Shown here: piece by piece, positions 17,886-25,905 of the stretch
Layout of the letters: each line of letters begins with the position of its first letter
How positions within the stretch are numbered: position 1 is the first letter of the stretch
Assembly (NCBI GenBank): GCA_963710315.1
Contig: CAVPZW010000005.1
Span: forward strand, 620,001-684,000
Source: Palsa-360 sp963710315
GTDB lineage: Bacteria; Acidobacteriota; Terriglobia; Acidiferrales; UBA7541
Length of the DNA stretch: 64,000 bases
Direction of reading: 5' to 3'
Position numbers and translations under genes: made by a program
Notes under the pieces: generated by a model
What the model was told of the DNA's origin: nothing
What the model saw: the letters and a program-made list of their open reading frames with translations, nothing else
Database searches by the model: none

Positions 17886-19553
17886 ATGCGAACGAGACTT
17901 TTATTTTTGATCGCTGCGATCAGCCTGGGGATTGCCGCATTTCAAGCGGCGCCCGAACGTGCCTATGCGGCGGAAAGCCAGGGCCCGGCAGCGATTTCCG
18001 GACAGGTGACCTCGCAAGAAGAAGGCCCGATGGAAGGCGTCGTGGTCAGCGCCAAAAAGGATGGCTCCACGGTCACGGTCAGCGTGATCAGCGACAACAA
18101 GGGACACTACAGTTTTCCGGCGAACCGGCTCGAGCCTGGTCACTACACGCTGAAGACCCGCGCGGTCGGCTATGTCCTCGATGGCTCCGCCGCGGTGGAT
18201 CTTGCGGCGCAGAAGCCGGCAACGGTGGACCTCACGCTGAAAAAGACCAAGAACATCGTGCCGCAAATGACTAACGCCGAATGGCTGTTGAGCATTCCCG
18301 GCACGGACGATCAGAAAGCGTTTCTGCTGAATTGCGTGGGCTGCCACACGCTCGAGCGTGTGGTTAGGTCCACGCACGATGCGGACGAATTCACGCAAGT
18401 CATCTATCGAATGATGGGCTACGCGCAGGTGAGCCAGCCAATCAAGCCCCAGCGGCGCATGGAACCGAATCGCGGCGGATCTCCCGAGCAATGGCGCAAG
18501 CAGGCCGAGTATCTGGCGACCATCAATCTGAGTTCGGTGTCGCAGTGGGAGTATCCGCTGAAGACTCTTCCTCGCCCCACGGGCAAGGCCACGCACGTGA
18601 TTGTCACCGAGTATGAATTGCCGCGCCCCACGATCGAGCCGCATGACGTGATCGTCGACGAGCATGGCATGGTCTGGTACACCAATTTCGGCGAACAGTT
18701 CATCGGCAAGCTCGATCCCAAGACCGGCGTCCACAAGGAATATCCCGTGCCGGAACTCAAGCCCGGCTACCCGCAAGGATTGCTGGATATTGAAGAAGAC
18801 AAGTCCGGCGATTTCTGGGTGGGCATGATGTATCAGGGCGCGCTGGCTAAATTCAATCCCAAGACCGAACAATTGCAAACCTTTGCTTTGCCCCCGGAGT
18901 TCAACGACAACGCCGCCCAGCCCAACATGCTTGGCATGCGCTACGACATCGACGGAAAAATTTGGACAGACAGCGCCGGTCACTATGACATTTTCCGGCT
19001 GGACATCAAGAAGGGCACCTACGAGCGCTTCGAACCCATGAAGCATCTTCCGGACGACAGGCCCGGCACTATTTACGGCATCGATTCCGATTCGCACAAC
19101 AATCTATATTTCACGGATTTTGCCACCGACTACATCGGCCGCATCGACGCCAAGACCGGGACCACCTCATGGTTCCAGACCCCCACTCGCCAGTCGCGCC
19201 CGCGCCGCATTCGCACGGCTCCCAATGACGCCGCCTATTTCGGCGAGTATCAGGGCAACCGCATCGGAATGCTCGATCCCGAGACCAAGAAGATCACCGA
19301 ATGGCCTCTGGCTGTACCGTGGTCCGGGCCGTATTACGTGACGTGGGATAAGAGTGGCAACTTATATACCGGGGGCATGACCACCGACCGCCTTGCCAAG
19401 ATCGATCCCAAGACCGGCGTGGACACCGAATACCTGATGCCCCGCGACACCAACATGCGCCGCGTGTTTGCCGACGACACCACCACGCCCGCGACTATCT
19501 GGACCGGAAGCAACCACGGCGCGGCCATCGTGAAGATCGAGCCGCTGGACTAG
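17886..19553 (+). CDS. Secreted beta-propeller (streptogramin-lyase-like) protein with carboxypeptidase-regulatory-like domain and haem motif
   Basis: This 555-residue exported protein has a signal peptide ending near AYA (residue 28), a carboxypeptidase-regulatory-like domain (about 35-115), then a single CxxCH haem-binding motif (NCVGCHTLERV, near residue 150). From about 200 to the end is an NHL/Vgb-type beta-propeller with repeated blades such as GKLDPKTGVHKEYPVPE and GNRIGMLDPETKKITEW. The haem motif suggests a periplasmic c-type cytochrome or redox sensor; the propeller resembles virginiamycin B lyase, but lyase activity should not be assumed. I start at the ATG at 17886 because it has the better ribosome site (GAGGG) and begins the signal peptide; an ATG five codons upstream is in frame. 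It ends before a strong terminator. Confidence 0.8.
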   Translation: MRTRLLFLIAAISLGIAAFQAAPERAYAAESQGPAAISGQVTSQEEGPMEGVVVSAKKDGSTVTVSVISDNKGHYSFPANRLEPGHYTLKTRAVGYVLDGSAAVDLAAQKPATVDLTLKKTKNIVPQMTNAEWLLSIPGTDDQKAFLLNCVGCHTLERVVRSTHDADEFTQVIYRMMGYAQVSQPIKPQRRMEPNRGGSPEQWRKQAEYLATINLSSVSQWEYPLKTLPRPTGKATHVIVTEYELPRPTIEPHDVIVDEHGMVWYTNFGEQFIGKLDPKTGVHKEYPVPELKPGYPQGLLDIEEDKSGDFWVGMMYQGALAKFNPKTEQLQTFALPPEFNDNAAQPNMLGMRYDIDGKIWTDSAGHYDIFRLDIKKGTYERFEPMKHLPDDRPGTIYGIDSDSHNNLYFTDFATDYIGRIDAKTGTTSWFQTPTRQSRPRRIRTAPNDAAYFGEYQGNRIGMLDPETKKITEWPLAVPWSGPYYVTWDKSGNLYTGGMTTDRLAKIDPKTGVDTEYLMPRDTNMRRVFADDTTTPATIWTGSNHGAAIVKIEPLD

Positions 19554-19599
19554 CAGCGCGTCGGTCCGCAATTTCCGCACAGATTTGAATTTTCCGAAG

Positions 19600-19636
19600 C
19601 CGCACCCTTGAAAGTTTCAAGGGTGCGGTTTTTTTT
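19600..19636 (+). terminator. Rho-independent terminator after the propeller gene
   Basis: A 14-base arm at 19600-19613 (CCGCACCCTTGAAA) pairs with 19615-19628, and eight T follow. This is a strong intrinsic terminator 47 bases after the stop at 19553. Confidence 0.85.
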
Positions 19637-19685
19637 CTGAGCATGGGGCGTCCAGCATGCTCTGCTATGATTGACCGGCGCGACC

Positions 19686-21107
19686 ATGCTCACAACCGCC
19701 GGCAAATCGGACGAGACTTCGGCAGATGCGCCGATGGCCGCGGATGCCGTAAAGAAATCCGCCACGCTAGCCGCGCTGCTTTGCGGCGTGATTGCTTTTC
19801 AGTTGAATGCCTCGATGGTGGCTCCCGCCGTGCCGGAGATCGCACGCAAACTTAATTCGACTCCGTCAATGGTTGGCATCTCGCAGACGCTCTTCTTCCT
19901 GGTCGGTGGAATTGCCGGCATCGTTCTGACCCGATACAGCGACCATGCCGGAAGAAGAAAAATTCTGATTTACTCCCTCATTGTGATGAGCATCGGAACC
20001 GTTCTGGCGATGCTTGCGCCCAATGTTGCAATCCTCTGCATAGGGCGTCTCTTGCAGGGCGCAAGCGGGTCGATCTTTCAAATTACCTACCTGATCCTGC
20101 GCGATATTTTGACGCCCATACAGTTCGGTCCAGCGCTGGGACTGGTGACCGCAATCAGTTGCGGGGTTGGCGGAGCGGACCAGTTTCTCGGCGGCATGCT
20201 CTCGGACCATTGGGGCTTTCGATCGATCTTTTTGGTCATTCTTGTCACCGGTATTGTGGCGATTGTTTTGTCCATGCTCTACGTGCCGGAGTCCACAGCC
20301 GATTTGCTGGGCAGCATGGATTGGACCGGCGCTTCGGCCCTCTCCGCAGCGCTGATTTTTGTGAATGTGGGAGTGGCTAGCGGAGGTTCGCGCGGCTGGG
20401 CCAGTCCCGCGTCTGCTTCTTTGCTCGCTGCGGCCGCCGCATGTTTCGTGGCGTTCTGGTTCATCGAAAAGCGCAGCGCTCATCCTCTCATCAGCGCGAC
20501 GCATTTGAAATCGCGCCAGATATGGCCGATTGTGGCAACCACGCTGGCCACTCTCACCGGAGTGTTTGCGGCCATCAACTTTACGGTGGTCGTTTTTAGC
20601 CAGGATCATCGCGTGGGCTACGGAATGTCGGCCACTGCGTCGGCATTGCTGTTTCTCTCGCCCGCTGCTGCCATAGGAGTATTTGCAGCGCCGGTTACGG
20701 GCTGGCTTGCTCCGCGAGTGGGATGGCGCCGCGTGATGTGGAGCGGATTGCTGCTGAGCATCGCTGCAATGCTCGTATCCACGATACTGCTCGACCATAG
20801 ATGGATTGTTCTTGCAGCATTTGCGCTGCTCGGCGTGTTTTACAACGGGTTGGCCCTGACCACCATCAACGGGCTTGGCGTCATCCTCTCACCTGCGGAT
20901 GCACCGGGATCGCTCCCCGGATTGAACGGCGCGTGTTTTCAAATCGGAGCGGGGCTGGGCATCGCCCTTGTCGCGCCGGTTGTCGCCTCGGGCAGATATG
21001 TGGACTATCAGGAAGCCATGTGGATTTCCGTTGCAATCGTGATCTTGGCGCTGTTCGCGTCGCTATGGGTGCAAGGAGCGGCGGAGCAGCATCAAGAAAA
21101 AATCTAG
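19686..21107 (+). CDS. MFS transporter, DHA2-like, first gene of nucleoside operon
   Basis: This is a membrane protein of about 473 residues with roughly 14 hydrophobic segments, as in the DHA2 branch of the major facilitator superfamily. A loop motif RYSDHAGRRKI follows helix 2, and GRLLQGASGSIFQ is typical of helix 4. The start is uncertain: ATG at 19686 or TTG at 19671, neither with a good ribosome site. The next gene starts 22 bases after the stop and the one after that only 13 bases further, so this is probably the transporter for a nucleoside-degrading operon. The family is better known for drug efflux, so direction of transport is open. Confidence 0.82.
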   Translation: MLTTAGKSDETSADAPMAADAVKKSATLAALLCGVIAFQLNASMVAPAVPEIARKLNSTPSMVGISQTLFFLVGGIAGIVLTRYSDHAGRRKILIYSLIVMSIGTVLAMLAPNVAILCIGRLLQGASGSIFQITYLILRDILTPIQFGPALGLVTAISCGVGGADQFLGGMLSDHWGFRSIFLVILVTGIVAIVLSMLYVPESTADLLGSMDWTGASALSAALIFVNVGVASGGSRGWASPASASLLAAAAACFVAFWFIEKRSAHPLISATHLKSRQIWPIVATTLATLTGVFAAINFTVVVFSQDHRVGYGMSATASALLFLSPAAAIGVFAAPVTGWLAPRVGWRRVMWSGLLLSIAAMLVSTILLDHRWIVLAAFALLGVFYNGLALTTINGLGVILSPADAPGSLPGLNGACFQIGAGLGIALVAPVVASGRYVDYQEAMWISVAIVILALFASLWVQGAAEQHQEKI

Positions 21108-21129
21108 CGCAGCTTGAGGAGATACAGGG

Positions 21130-21915
21130 ATGAGCGATCCGGAAAATAAGGGACTTGTGGACAAGAGCGCTGTGGGAATTGGCACAAGGCAATTTCATAT
21201 CGGCGTCGCTCCGGGAGAAGTCTCCACGGTCGCGCTGCTGCCGGGCGATCCGTTCCGCGTTCCCTTGATTGCCGAATTTCTCAGCGATGTCCGCGAAATC
21301 GCGCACAACAGGGAACACCGCACCATGACCGGAATGTACAAAGGCAAAAAAATTACCGCGACCTCAACCGGAATGGGATGCCCATCCACGGCCATTGCCG
21401 TTGAGGAACTTGCTCGCGTCGGCGTTCAATCTTTTATCCGCGTGGGCAGTTCCGCCGGACTTCAGCCCCAGGTAAAACCTGGCGACCTTCTCATCAGCGA
21501 AGGCTCGCTGCGAAACGATGGAACGACCGCGGCCTATGCGCACCCCGGGTATCCCGCCGTCCCCGATTTGCGCATCACTATTGAGTTGGATCGCATCGCA
21601 CGGCAAATTGCCGCAAGAGAAGGGAACTTTGCCGTTCATACGGGCATTTCGGTTTCGGACGACGCTTTTTACGCGGAGACTCCGGCCTGGATCAGCCAGC
21701 TGAATTCGCTGGGCATCCTGAATGTCGAAATGGAAGCGTCGGCGATGTACGTGGTGGCGCGTTTGCGCGGGTTGCGCGCCGGGATGATCTGTTCGTGTTC
21801 GAGCAACCTGGTTTCCGGAGCCAGCCTGTACGATGATGTTCACAAAGCGCTGAAGAATGGCTGGATGCGCAGCATTGAAGCGGCTCTTGAAACAGCAGTG
21901 AGCCTCGACCTCTGA
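21130..21915 (+). CDS. udp: Uridine phosphorylase-like nucleoside phosphorylase
   Basis: This 261-residue protein belongs to the PNP/UDP nucleoside phosphorylase superfamily and should cleave a nucleoside with phosphate to base and ribose-1-phosphate. Seen here: LLPGDPFRVPLIAEFL (phosphate-binding Asp-Pro-Arg type motif), TSTGMGCPSTAIAVEEL, FIRVGSSAGLQ, and NVEMEASAMYVVA with the Met-Glu of the ribose site. The overall pattern is nearest the uridine phosphorylase branch, though purine specificity cannot be excluded from sequence alone. Expected as a cytoplasmic hexamer. It lies between a transporter and an adenosine deaminase with gaps of 22 and 13 bases. Confidence 0.85.
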   Translation: MSDPENKGLVDKSAVGIGTRQFHIGVAPGEVSTVALLPGDPFRVPLIAEFLSDVREIAHNREHRTMTGMYKGKKITATSTGMGCPSTAIAVEELARVGVQSFIRVGSSAGLQPQVKPGDLLISEGSLRNDGTTAAYAHPGYPAVPDLRITIELDRIARQIAAREGNFAVHTGISVSDDAFYAETPAWISQLNSLGILNVEMEASAMYVVARLRGLRAGMICSCSSNLVSGASLYDDVHKALKNGWMRSIEAALETAVSLDL

Positions 21916-21928
21916 TGCAATTAAACTG

Positions 21929-22909
21929 ATGAAACTGAACCTGCACAGCCATCTGGAAGGGCGCCTGCGGCCCTCCACCGCTGCCGCTCTGGCAGCCGAA
22001 GCCGGCGTGCCCGCGCCGCAAGGCGGATGGCAGCGGGCTCTGCAACTGGATGGCCCCGCAAACCTCACGGTGTATTTGACCAAGGTTGCGGCAACCTACC
22101 CATTTTTCCGCTCTCCGGTGCATATTGCGCGAATCGCCTGCGAAGCTGTGGAAGATGCCGCCGCGGATGGAACCGATTATCTGGAGCTTCGCTTCGGCCC
22201 CGCCACTCACGTGCATTTGGGATTCGACATGAATTCGGTGATGGCCGCTGTCTGCGATGGCGTCGCCGAAGGAATGAAACGCACTGGCATTCATGCGGGC
22301 GTGGTGATCGCAGCGCTGCGACATCATGACGTAGAAACGAACATCGACGTCGCGCGTGCGGCATGTCGGTATGCCAGCAAAGGAATAGTGGGTTTCGATC
22401 TGGCTGGCGATGAATCCCTCTTCAACGATCTGTCTTTATACGAAAAACCTTTCGCGATTGCTCGCGCGGCGGGACTAGGTTTGACGTGTCATGCCGCCGA
22501 AGCCGCGCCCGGCTCAGCCGCCCGCGAAGCCGTCGAACGTTTCGGAGTCACCCGCATCGGCCACGGCGCACACCTCGCCGAGGACGGTGAGTCGTTGCGA
22601 TGGGTGCGCGATCACGGCGTCGTTGTGGAATGCTGTCCCACATCGAATTGGTATACAGGCGCCATCGCCCACCGGTCCCAGCATCCCGCCAAATATTTTC
22701 GGGCGCAAAATCTGAAGATCGTTCTTGGCGATGACAATCCCATGCAAACAAAATCACTGCTATCCAACGAACGCCGAGTGCTGGTCGATGAGTTGGGATT
22801 CAGCGAACAGGACCTGCACACTCTTGACGTCACTAGCGTTGACGCGGCATTTCTAGAGGATGCCGTCAGGCGTGATTTTATGTCGCGTCTCAGCGAAAGG
22901 CTTTGGTAG
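21929..22909 (+). CDS. add: Adenosine deaminase family protein
   Basis: This is a 326-residue metal-dependent amidohydrolase of the adenosine/adenine deaminase family. Zinc ligands and catalytic residues are visible in order: HSHLEG near the start, CHAAE (zinc His and catalytic Glu), RIGHGAHL (His) and LGDDNP (Asp-Asp). VECCPTSNW matches the family's CPxSN segment. It should convert adenosine or a related 6-amino purine to the 6-oxo form with release of ammonia. It is the last gene of the operon with the phosphorylase 13 bases upstream, so together they would take purine or pyrimidine nucleosides to free base and ammonia. It is slightly short for the family (about 330-340), and the N-terminus starts almost directly at the metal motif. 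Confidence 0.9.
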   Translation: MKLNLHSHLEGRLRPSTAAALAAEAGVPAPQGGWQRALQLDGPANLTVYLTKVAATYPFFRSPVHIARIACEAVEDAAADGTDYLELRFGPATHVHLGFDMNSVMAAVCDGVAEGMKRTGIHAGVVIAALRHHDVETNIDVARAACRYASKGIVGFDLAGDESLFNDLSLYEKPFAIARAAGLGLTCHAAEAAPGSAAREAVERFGVTRIGHGAHLAEDGESLRWVRDHGVVVECCPTSNWYTGAIAHRSQHPAKYFRAQNLKIVLGDDNPMQTKSLLSNERRVLVDELGFSEQDLHTLDVTSVDAAFLEDAVRRDFMSRLSERLW

Positions 22910-23022
22910 CGTCTGCGTCTCGCCGGCTGTTCTGTGTTGCAATTTGAAGGGCGGGGCTTTTCGCCGAGCGGCGCACCCTTAAACACTTAAGAATACGGTT
23001 TCTTTAGCCAGGTGCGCCAGCC

Positions 23023-23352
23023 TCAGCGCGCGAGGATGGACGCTTCTTCGAGCTCCCGTTCTACATCGTGCTTACGAAGCTGAGGAAATTTGACTTTTGG
23101 CACGATTCCCAGCTTTCCCGCATACCACAAGAGCTTTTCAATACTCTTGTTTGCAATCTTGCCGTTGAGCAATTCACTCACGCGAGGCTGCGGTTCATGA
23201 AAGAGGATTTCCAGATCCTTTGGTTTGTATTGGCGGGCGCAAGCCAGCACCGCTTGGTACAACTCCGCTTTAAATCGCAACTCAACCGCCTTTTCCGCGG
23301 AAAAACCCGCATCCCTGAAAACATCGCCGGAGCCTAATCTTGGATTCTTCAT
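23023..23352 (-). CDS. XRE-type helix-turn-helix antitoxin (HigA-like)
   Basis: This is a 109-residue DNA-binding protein. The helix-turn-helix runs through YKPKDLEILFHEPQPRVSEL and on to NKSIEKLLWYAGKLGI. Its N-terminal region FRDAGFSAEKAVELRFKAEL matches the HigA-like antitoxins partnered with Gp49/HigB toxins. Its ATG overlaps the stop of the toxin frame by four bases (ATGA), the usual toxin-first arrangement of higBA. It would neutralise the toxin and repress the operon through the dyad at 23712-23727. Because the toxin frame is interrupted, this may now be an orphan antitoxin, which can persist as a regulator. Confidence 0.85.
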   Translation of the reverse strand: MKNPRLGSGDVFRDAGFSAEKAVELRFKAELYQAVLACARQYKPKDLEILFHEPQPRVSELLNGKIANKSIEKLLWYAGKLGIVPKVKFPQLRKHDVERELEEASILAR

Positions 23353-23708
23353 TGCTCACCTCTTCGCAGCCGTGCGTGTACATCGGAAAGACGTTTCTTG
23401 GCTATTTTCAAATCTTTTCTCGGCGTTTTTGCCCCTTGCTTCTCGAAACAATGCAAAACGTATGTCACGTTGTTGATCTCGGAAAGATAAACCAGCCGAT
23501 ACTAGGTCTTTTCATCGCCGTCTTTTAGCTCGTACACTTTCGGGCCGACGGACGGCATGGGCCTAAAATCCTGGGGCAACCGATGTTGTTCAAGCTGAAA
23601 CAGATCGAAGCTTAGGTTGCTACGAGCCGTAACAGGGAAGCCTCGCAAGACTTTCCTGGAGTCGCCCTCCCAGGAAAGTATGGCATTAGGTCTGTATATG
23701 TCAGTCAT
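23349..23708 (-). pseudogene. HigB/RelE-superfamily (phage Gp49-like) toxin interrupted by an amber codon
   Basis: Reading from the ATG at 23708 gives MTDIYRPNAILSWEGDSRK and on to VYELKDGDEKT, then TAG at 23504-23502. The same frame then continues without a break as YRLVYLSEINNVTYVLHCFE, then KQGAKTPRKDLKIAKKRL, to a TGA at 23351-23349 that overlaps the antitoxin start. Homologues of this family carry Trp immediately before YRL (KTWYRL), so one TGG-to-TAG change explains the break. Full length would be 119 residues, normal for the family. The part after the stop holds the conserved YVLHCF and KTP segments, so the truncated product should be inactive as a ribosome-dependent RNase. The alternative is a sequencing error. 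Confidence 0.85.
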
Positions 23709-23711
23709 AGA

Positions 23712-23727
23712 ATACAAGATATTGTAT
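23712..23727. promoter_or_regulatory. Probable autoregulatory operator of the toxin-antitoxin locus
   Basis: This is a perfect dyad, ATACAA-GATA-TTGTAT, three bases upstream of the toxin start codon. It overlaps a TACAAT sequence that could be part of the promoter. Position and symmetry fit repression by the XRE antitoxin. Confidence 0.5.
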
Positions 23728-23823
23728 ATCGCTGTAAAGCGAAATGGTGCCGGCACGAGCGGAAATCATTTCAAACTACTCGCCCATGCCGGATTTGCAA
23801 CTCATCGAGGAGAAGAAGTGCCT

Positions 23824-25026
23824 TCACCGCACATTCTTCTCCAGCCAATCCATGAAGAACTTGGAAATTTCGGCGCTATTTTTTTCGGACATGAACTGGT
23901 GCCCGTTCCCGCGAATTCCCACATCTTCCAGGTTCACGTATTTGGTTTTTACGCCCGCCTGATTGAGCCACTTGGCCACGCAGTGAGAGTAGGGACGGTG
24001 GTAGCTGGCCTCGCCGGCCACGTTGAGAACAGGGATGTTTTCAAGATTGATGAGCTTGTGCGCGGGTTCCTTCTGAATCCAGCAAGGGATGAGGTCCGGC
24101 GCGTCCGCTTTGTCCTGGCGAACGGGCTGCAATTCGGAGGCGCTCTTGATGGGAGGATCGTACGTGATGGGCTCGTTGGTCAGGCCCCACACGCGGCCCG
24201 CGCCTGTCGCGCCTCTTTCCGCGTTCACGATGGGCGGCGCGACCGGTTCCGCCGCGACGATGGCGCGGACCAGTTTGGGCCGTGCATCCGCCGCCAGCCA
24301 ACCCGACGGAGATACGCCGGAGTGCAGCAAAAGAATCACTGGTTGATGAATTAAATCCATGAGCGCCACGATGTCGTCCGCGGCGAGCCGCTCCATGTCA
24401 TTGCCGGTTGGAGCTTGCGAATCGGTCTTAGCGAAATAATCGAAAATGGGATCGCCCATCTTGCCCTTGTTCGGACCGTCGCCCGGCCACTGCGTGTGCT
24501 TGGTGTACTGCGGCCAGGTGCTCTGCGGAGTAGATGGCGGACGCGCGCCCGACCAGACTTCCTCCATCAACGGGCCGGAGCGCGGCGGGAGCAAATCGCC
24601 ATCCACACCGGGCACGTAGGCCGAGCGTCCTCGCGCGGGAAGATCCAACATGTAAACGGTGTAGCCCCGGTTGACGAAATCGTAGGCCCAGCCCGGCCGC
24701 CCGTCCGGCGTTTGCAGCAAGGCGACGTTCGTTTCGCCGCCACCCGACTGCACGAAGACGATCGGATATTTGTAGCGAATCTTTTTGGGCACCCAGGTTT
24801 CCACGTACATGGCGCCGCGCATGACTTCCTCGCCAGGCTTGCCCACCCATTTTCCGCCCACATAAAAATGTCCCTGCCGAGCGATATTGGCCGTGGAAAA
24901 AGTGGGAACCGACGTCAGGGGAGGAACCACCGGAGTATCTTTAGTTTTTTGTTGCGCTGCGCATTGGCTGACTACCAGGAAGGCCAGCGCAAAAAGCGCA
25001 GTTGCGGATTTCATTACAATTTTCAT
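23824..25026 (-). CDS. Secreted alpha/beta hydrolase (esterase)
   Basis: This is a 400-residue exported hydrolase. The ATG at 25026 has a GGGGAG ribosome site and starts a clear signal peptide (MKIVMKSATALFALAFLVVS, cut after CAA). The fold is indicated by IVFVQSGGGETN (oxyanion region), DFVNRGYTVYMLDLPARGRS, and VILLLHSGVSPSGW, where the nucleophile elbow would be; here it reads HSGVS rather than GxSxG. A late Asp/His region includes VGIRGNGHQFMSEKN. The substrate is unknown; it could be an ester, lactone or peptide-like compound in the periplasm. The toxin-antitoxin locus lies 115 bases downstream on the same strand. Confidence 0.75.
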   Translation of the reverse strand: MKIVMKSATALFALAFLVVSQCAAQQKTKDTPVVPPLTSVPTFSTANIARQGHFYVGGKWVGKPGEEVMRGAMYVETWVPKKIRYKYPIVFVQSGGGETNVALLQTPDGRPGWAYDFVNRGYTVYMLDLPARGRSAYVPGVDGDLLPPRSGPLMEEVWSGARPPSTPQSTWPQYTKHTQWPGDGPNKGKMGDPIFDYFAKTDSQAPTGNDMERLAADDIVALMDLIHQPVILLLHSGVSPSGWLAADARPKLVRAIVAAEPVAPPIVNAERGATGAGRVWGLTNEPITYDPPIKSASELQPVRQDKADAPDLIPCWIQKEPAHKLINLENIPVLNVAGEASYHRPYSHCVAKWLNQAGVKTKYVNLEDVGIRGNGHQFMSEKNSAEISKFFMDWLEKNVR

Positions 25027-25245
25027 CGCACACACTCCCCCGGATTCCCTTCGCAAAGATTCAATTCTAAAATTTGGGCATTGATTTGCGTTAAAAGCAA
25101 ATACTACGCGCTTCGTTCCATTGTCAAGCACGCAAGACACGCGCGATGGTTTGCCAGATGTGGATGATGCAATTGCGTGGATCAGGCAGGAAGATACTCG
25201 CTCAAATTTTCAAATGCTGGAAATGGGAATGCCGTGGCGAACCTA

Positions 25246-25905
25246 CTAATTCGCCACGGATTTTGAAGCAGGGCTCGATTCCGCTTTTGCCGCAGGTTTC
25301 GCGGGAGGTTTTACTTGATTCCAATAGGGCAGCCAACCGCGGTCCTTATCCGGCGCGGATTGCGGCGGGTCAGGATAGAATCCGTGAAGATTCGGCATTT
25401 GAACCTCCAGCAGAGTCTTCCTATCTATGACGTCCGTCTCCTTAATGATGCCGTTCCGGAAGAGGATAAAGGCGGTCAGAGAGTAGATTTCGTCAGGCTT
25501 GAGAGTCCCCGCGGCTCCCTCTGGCATGGCGCGGTTGATGAAATCCCAAATGGTCGTGGCGTGCGGCCAATAGCTCCCGGGAGTGATCATAGGATTGGGG
25601 GTGCTGAGCGAGTCCACGCCTCCAACCAAGCGATTGTATGGGTAAATGCCTTCTCCATTTTTTCCATGGCACATGGAGCACTTGGCGGCATAGGTCTTTG
25701 CGCCTTCCACGGCGCTTCCGCTTCCGGGAGGGAGCTCTTTCCCGTCGGAACCTACCGTATGATCCATGGCACGCACTTCCGCTTCCGTCGGCGGCCGCCC
25801 CACCTGATAGGTTGGAGACTGTGCCATGGCGGCACTGCTCGCAAACAGTGCCGCGATTAGAAGTGCGAAACTAAATTTTGATGTCGAAGCTGCTGTATAG
25901 CGCAT
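25246..25905 (-). CDS. Monohaem cytochrome c, electron acceptor of sulfite dehydrogenase, copy 1
   Basis: This 219-residue periplasmic cytochrome has a signal peptide ending near AMA, then CSMCH (residues 76-80) for covalent haem c. INRAMPEG downstream probably provides the axial Met. A conserved C-terminal part (MPNLHGFYPDPPQSAPDKDR) is shared with the two other copies. It should take electrons from the adjacent SoxC/SorA-type enzyme and pass them to the respiratory chain. I prefer the ATG at 25905: it has GGGAG eight bases upstream and is the only start conserved in all three copies; an ATG five codons upstream is also possible. The gene overlaps the end of soxC copy 1 by 35 bases in another frame. 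Confidence 0.85.
   Translation of the reverse strand: MRYTAASTSKFSFALLIAALFASSAAMAQSPTYQVGRPPTEAEVRAMDHTVGSDGKELPPGSGSAVEGAKTYAAKCSMCHGKNGEGIYPYNRLVGGVDSLSTPNPMITPGSYWPHATTIWDFINRAMPEGAAGTLKPDEIYSLTAFILFRNGIIKETDVIDRKTLLEVQMPNLHGFYPDPPQSAPDKDRGWLPYWNQVKPPAKPAAKAESSPASKSVAN

Noticed and set aside
23502..23504. Amber codon in the toxin as a programmed pyrrolysine or readthrough site
   Set aside because: No pyrrolysine genes or special downstream structure were seen, and the family has Trp here. A simple nonsense change or sequencing error is likelier.
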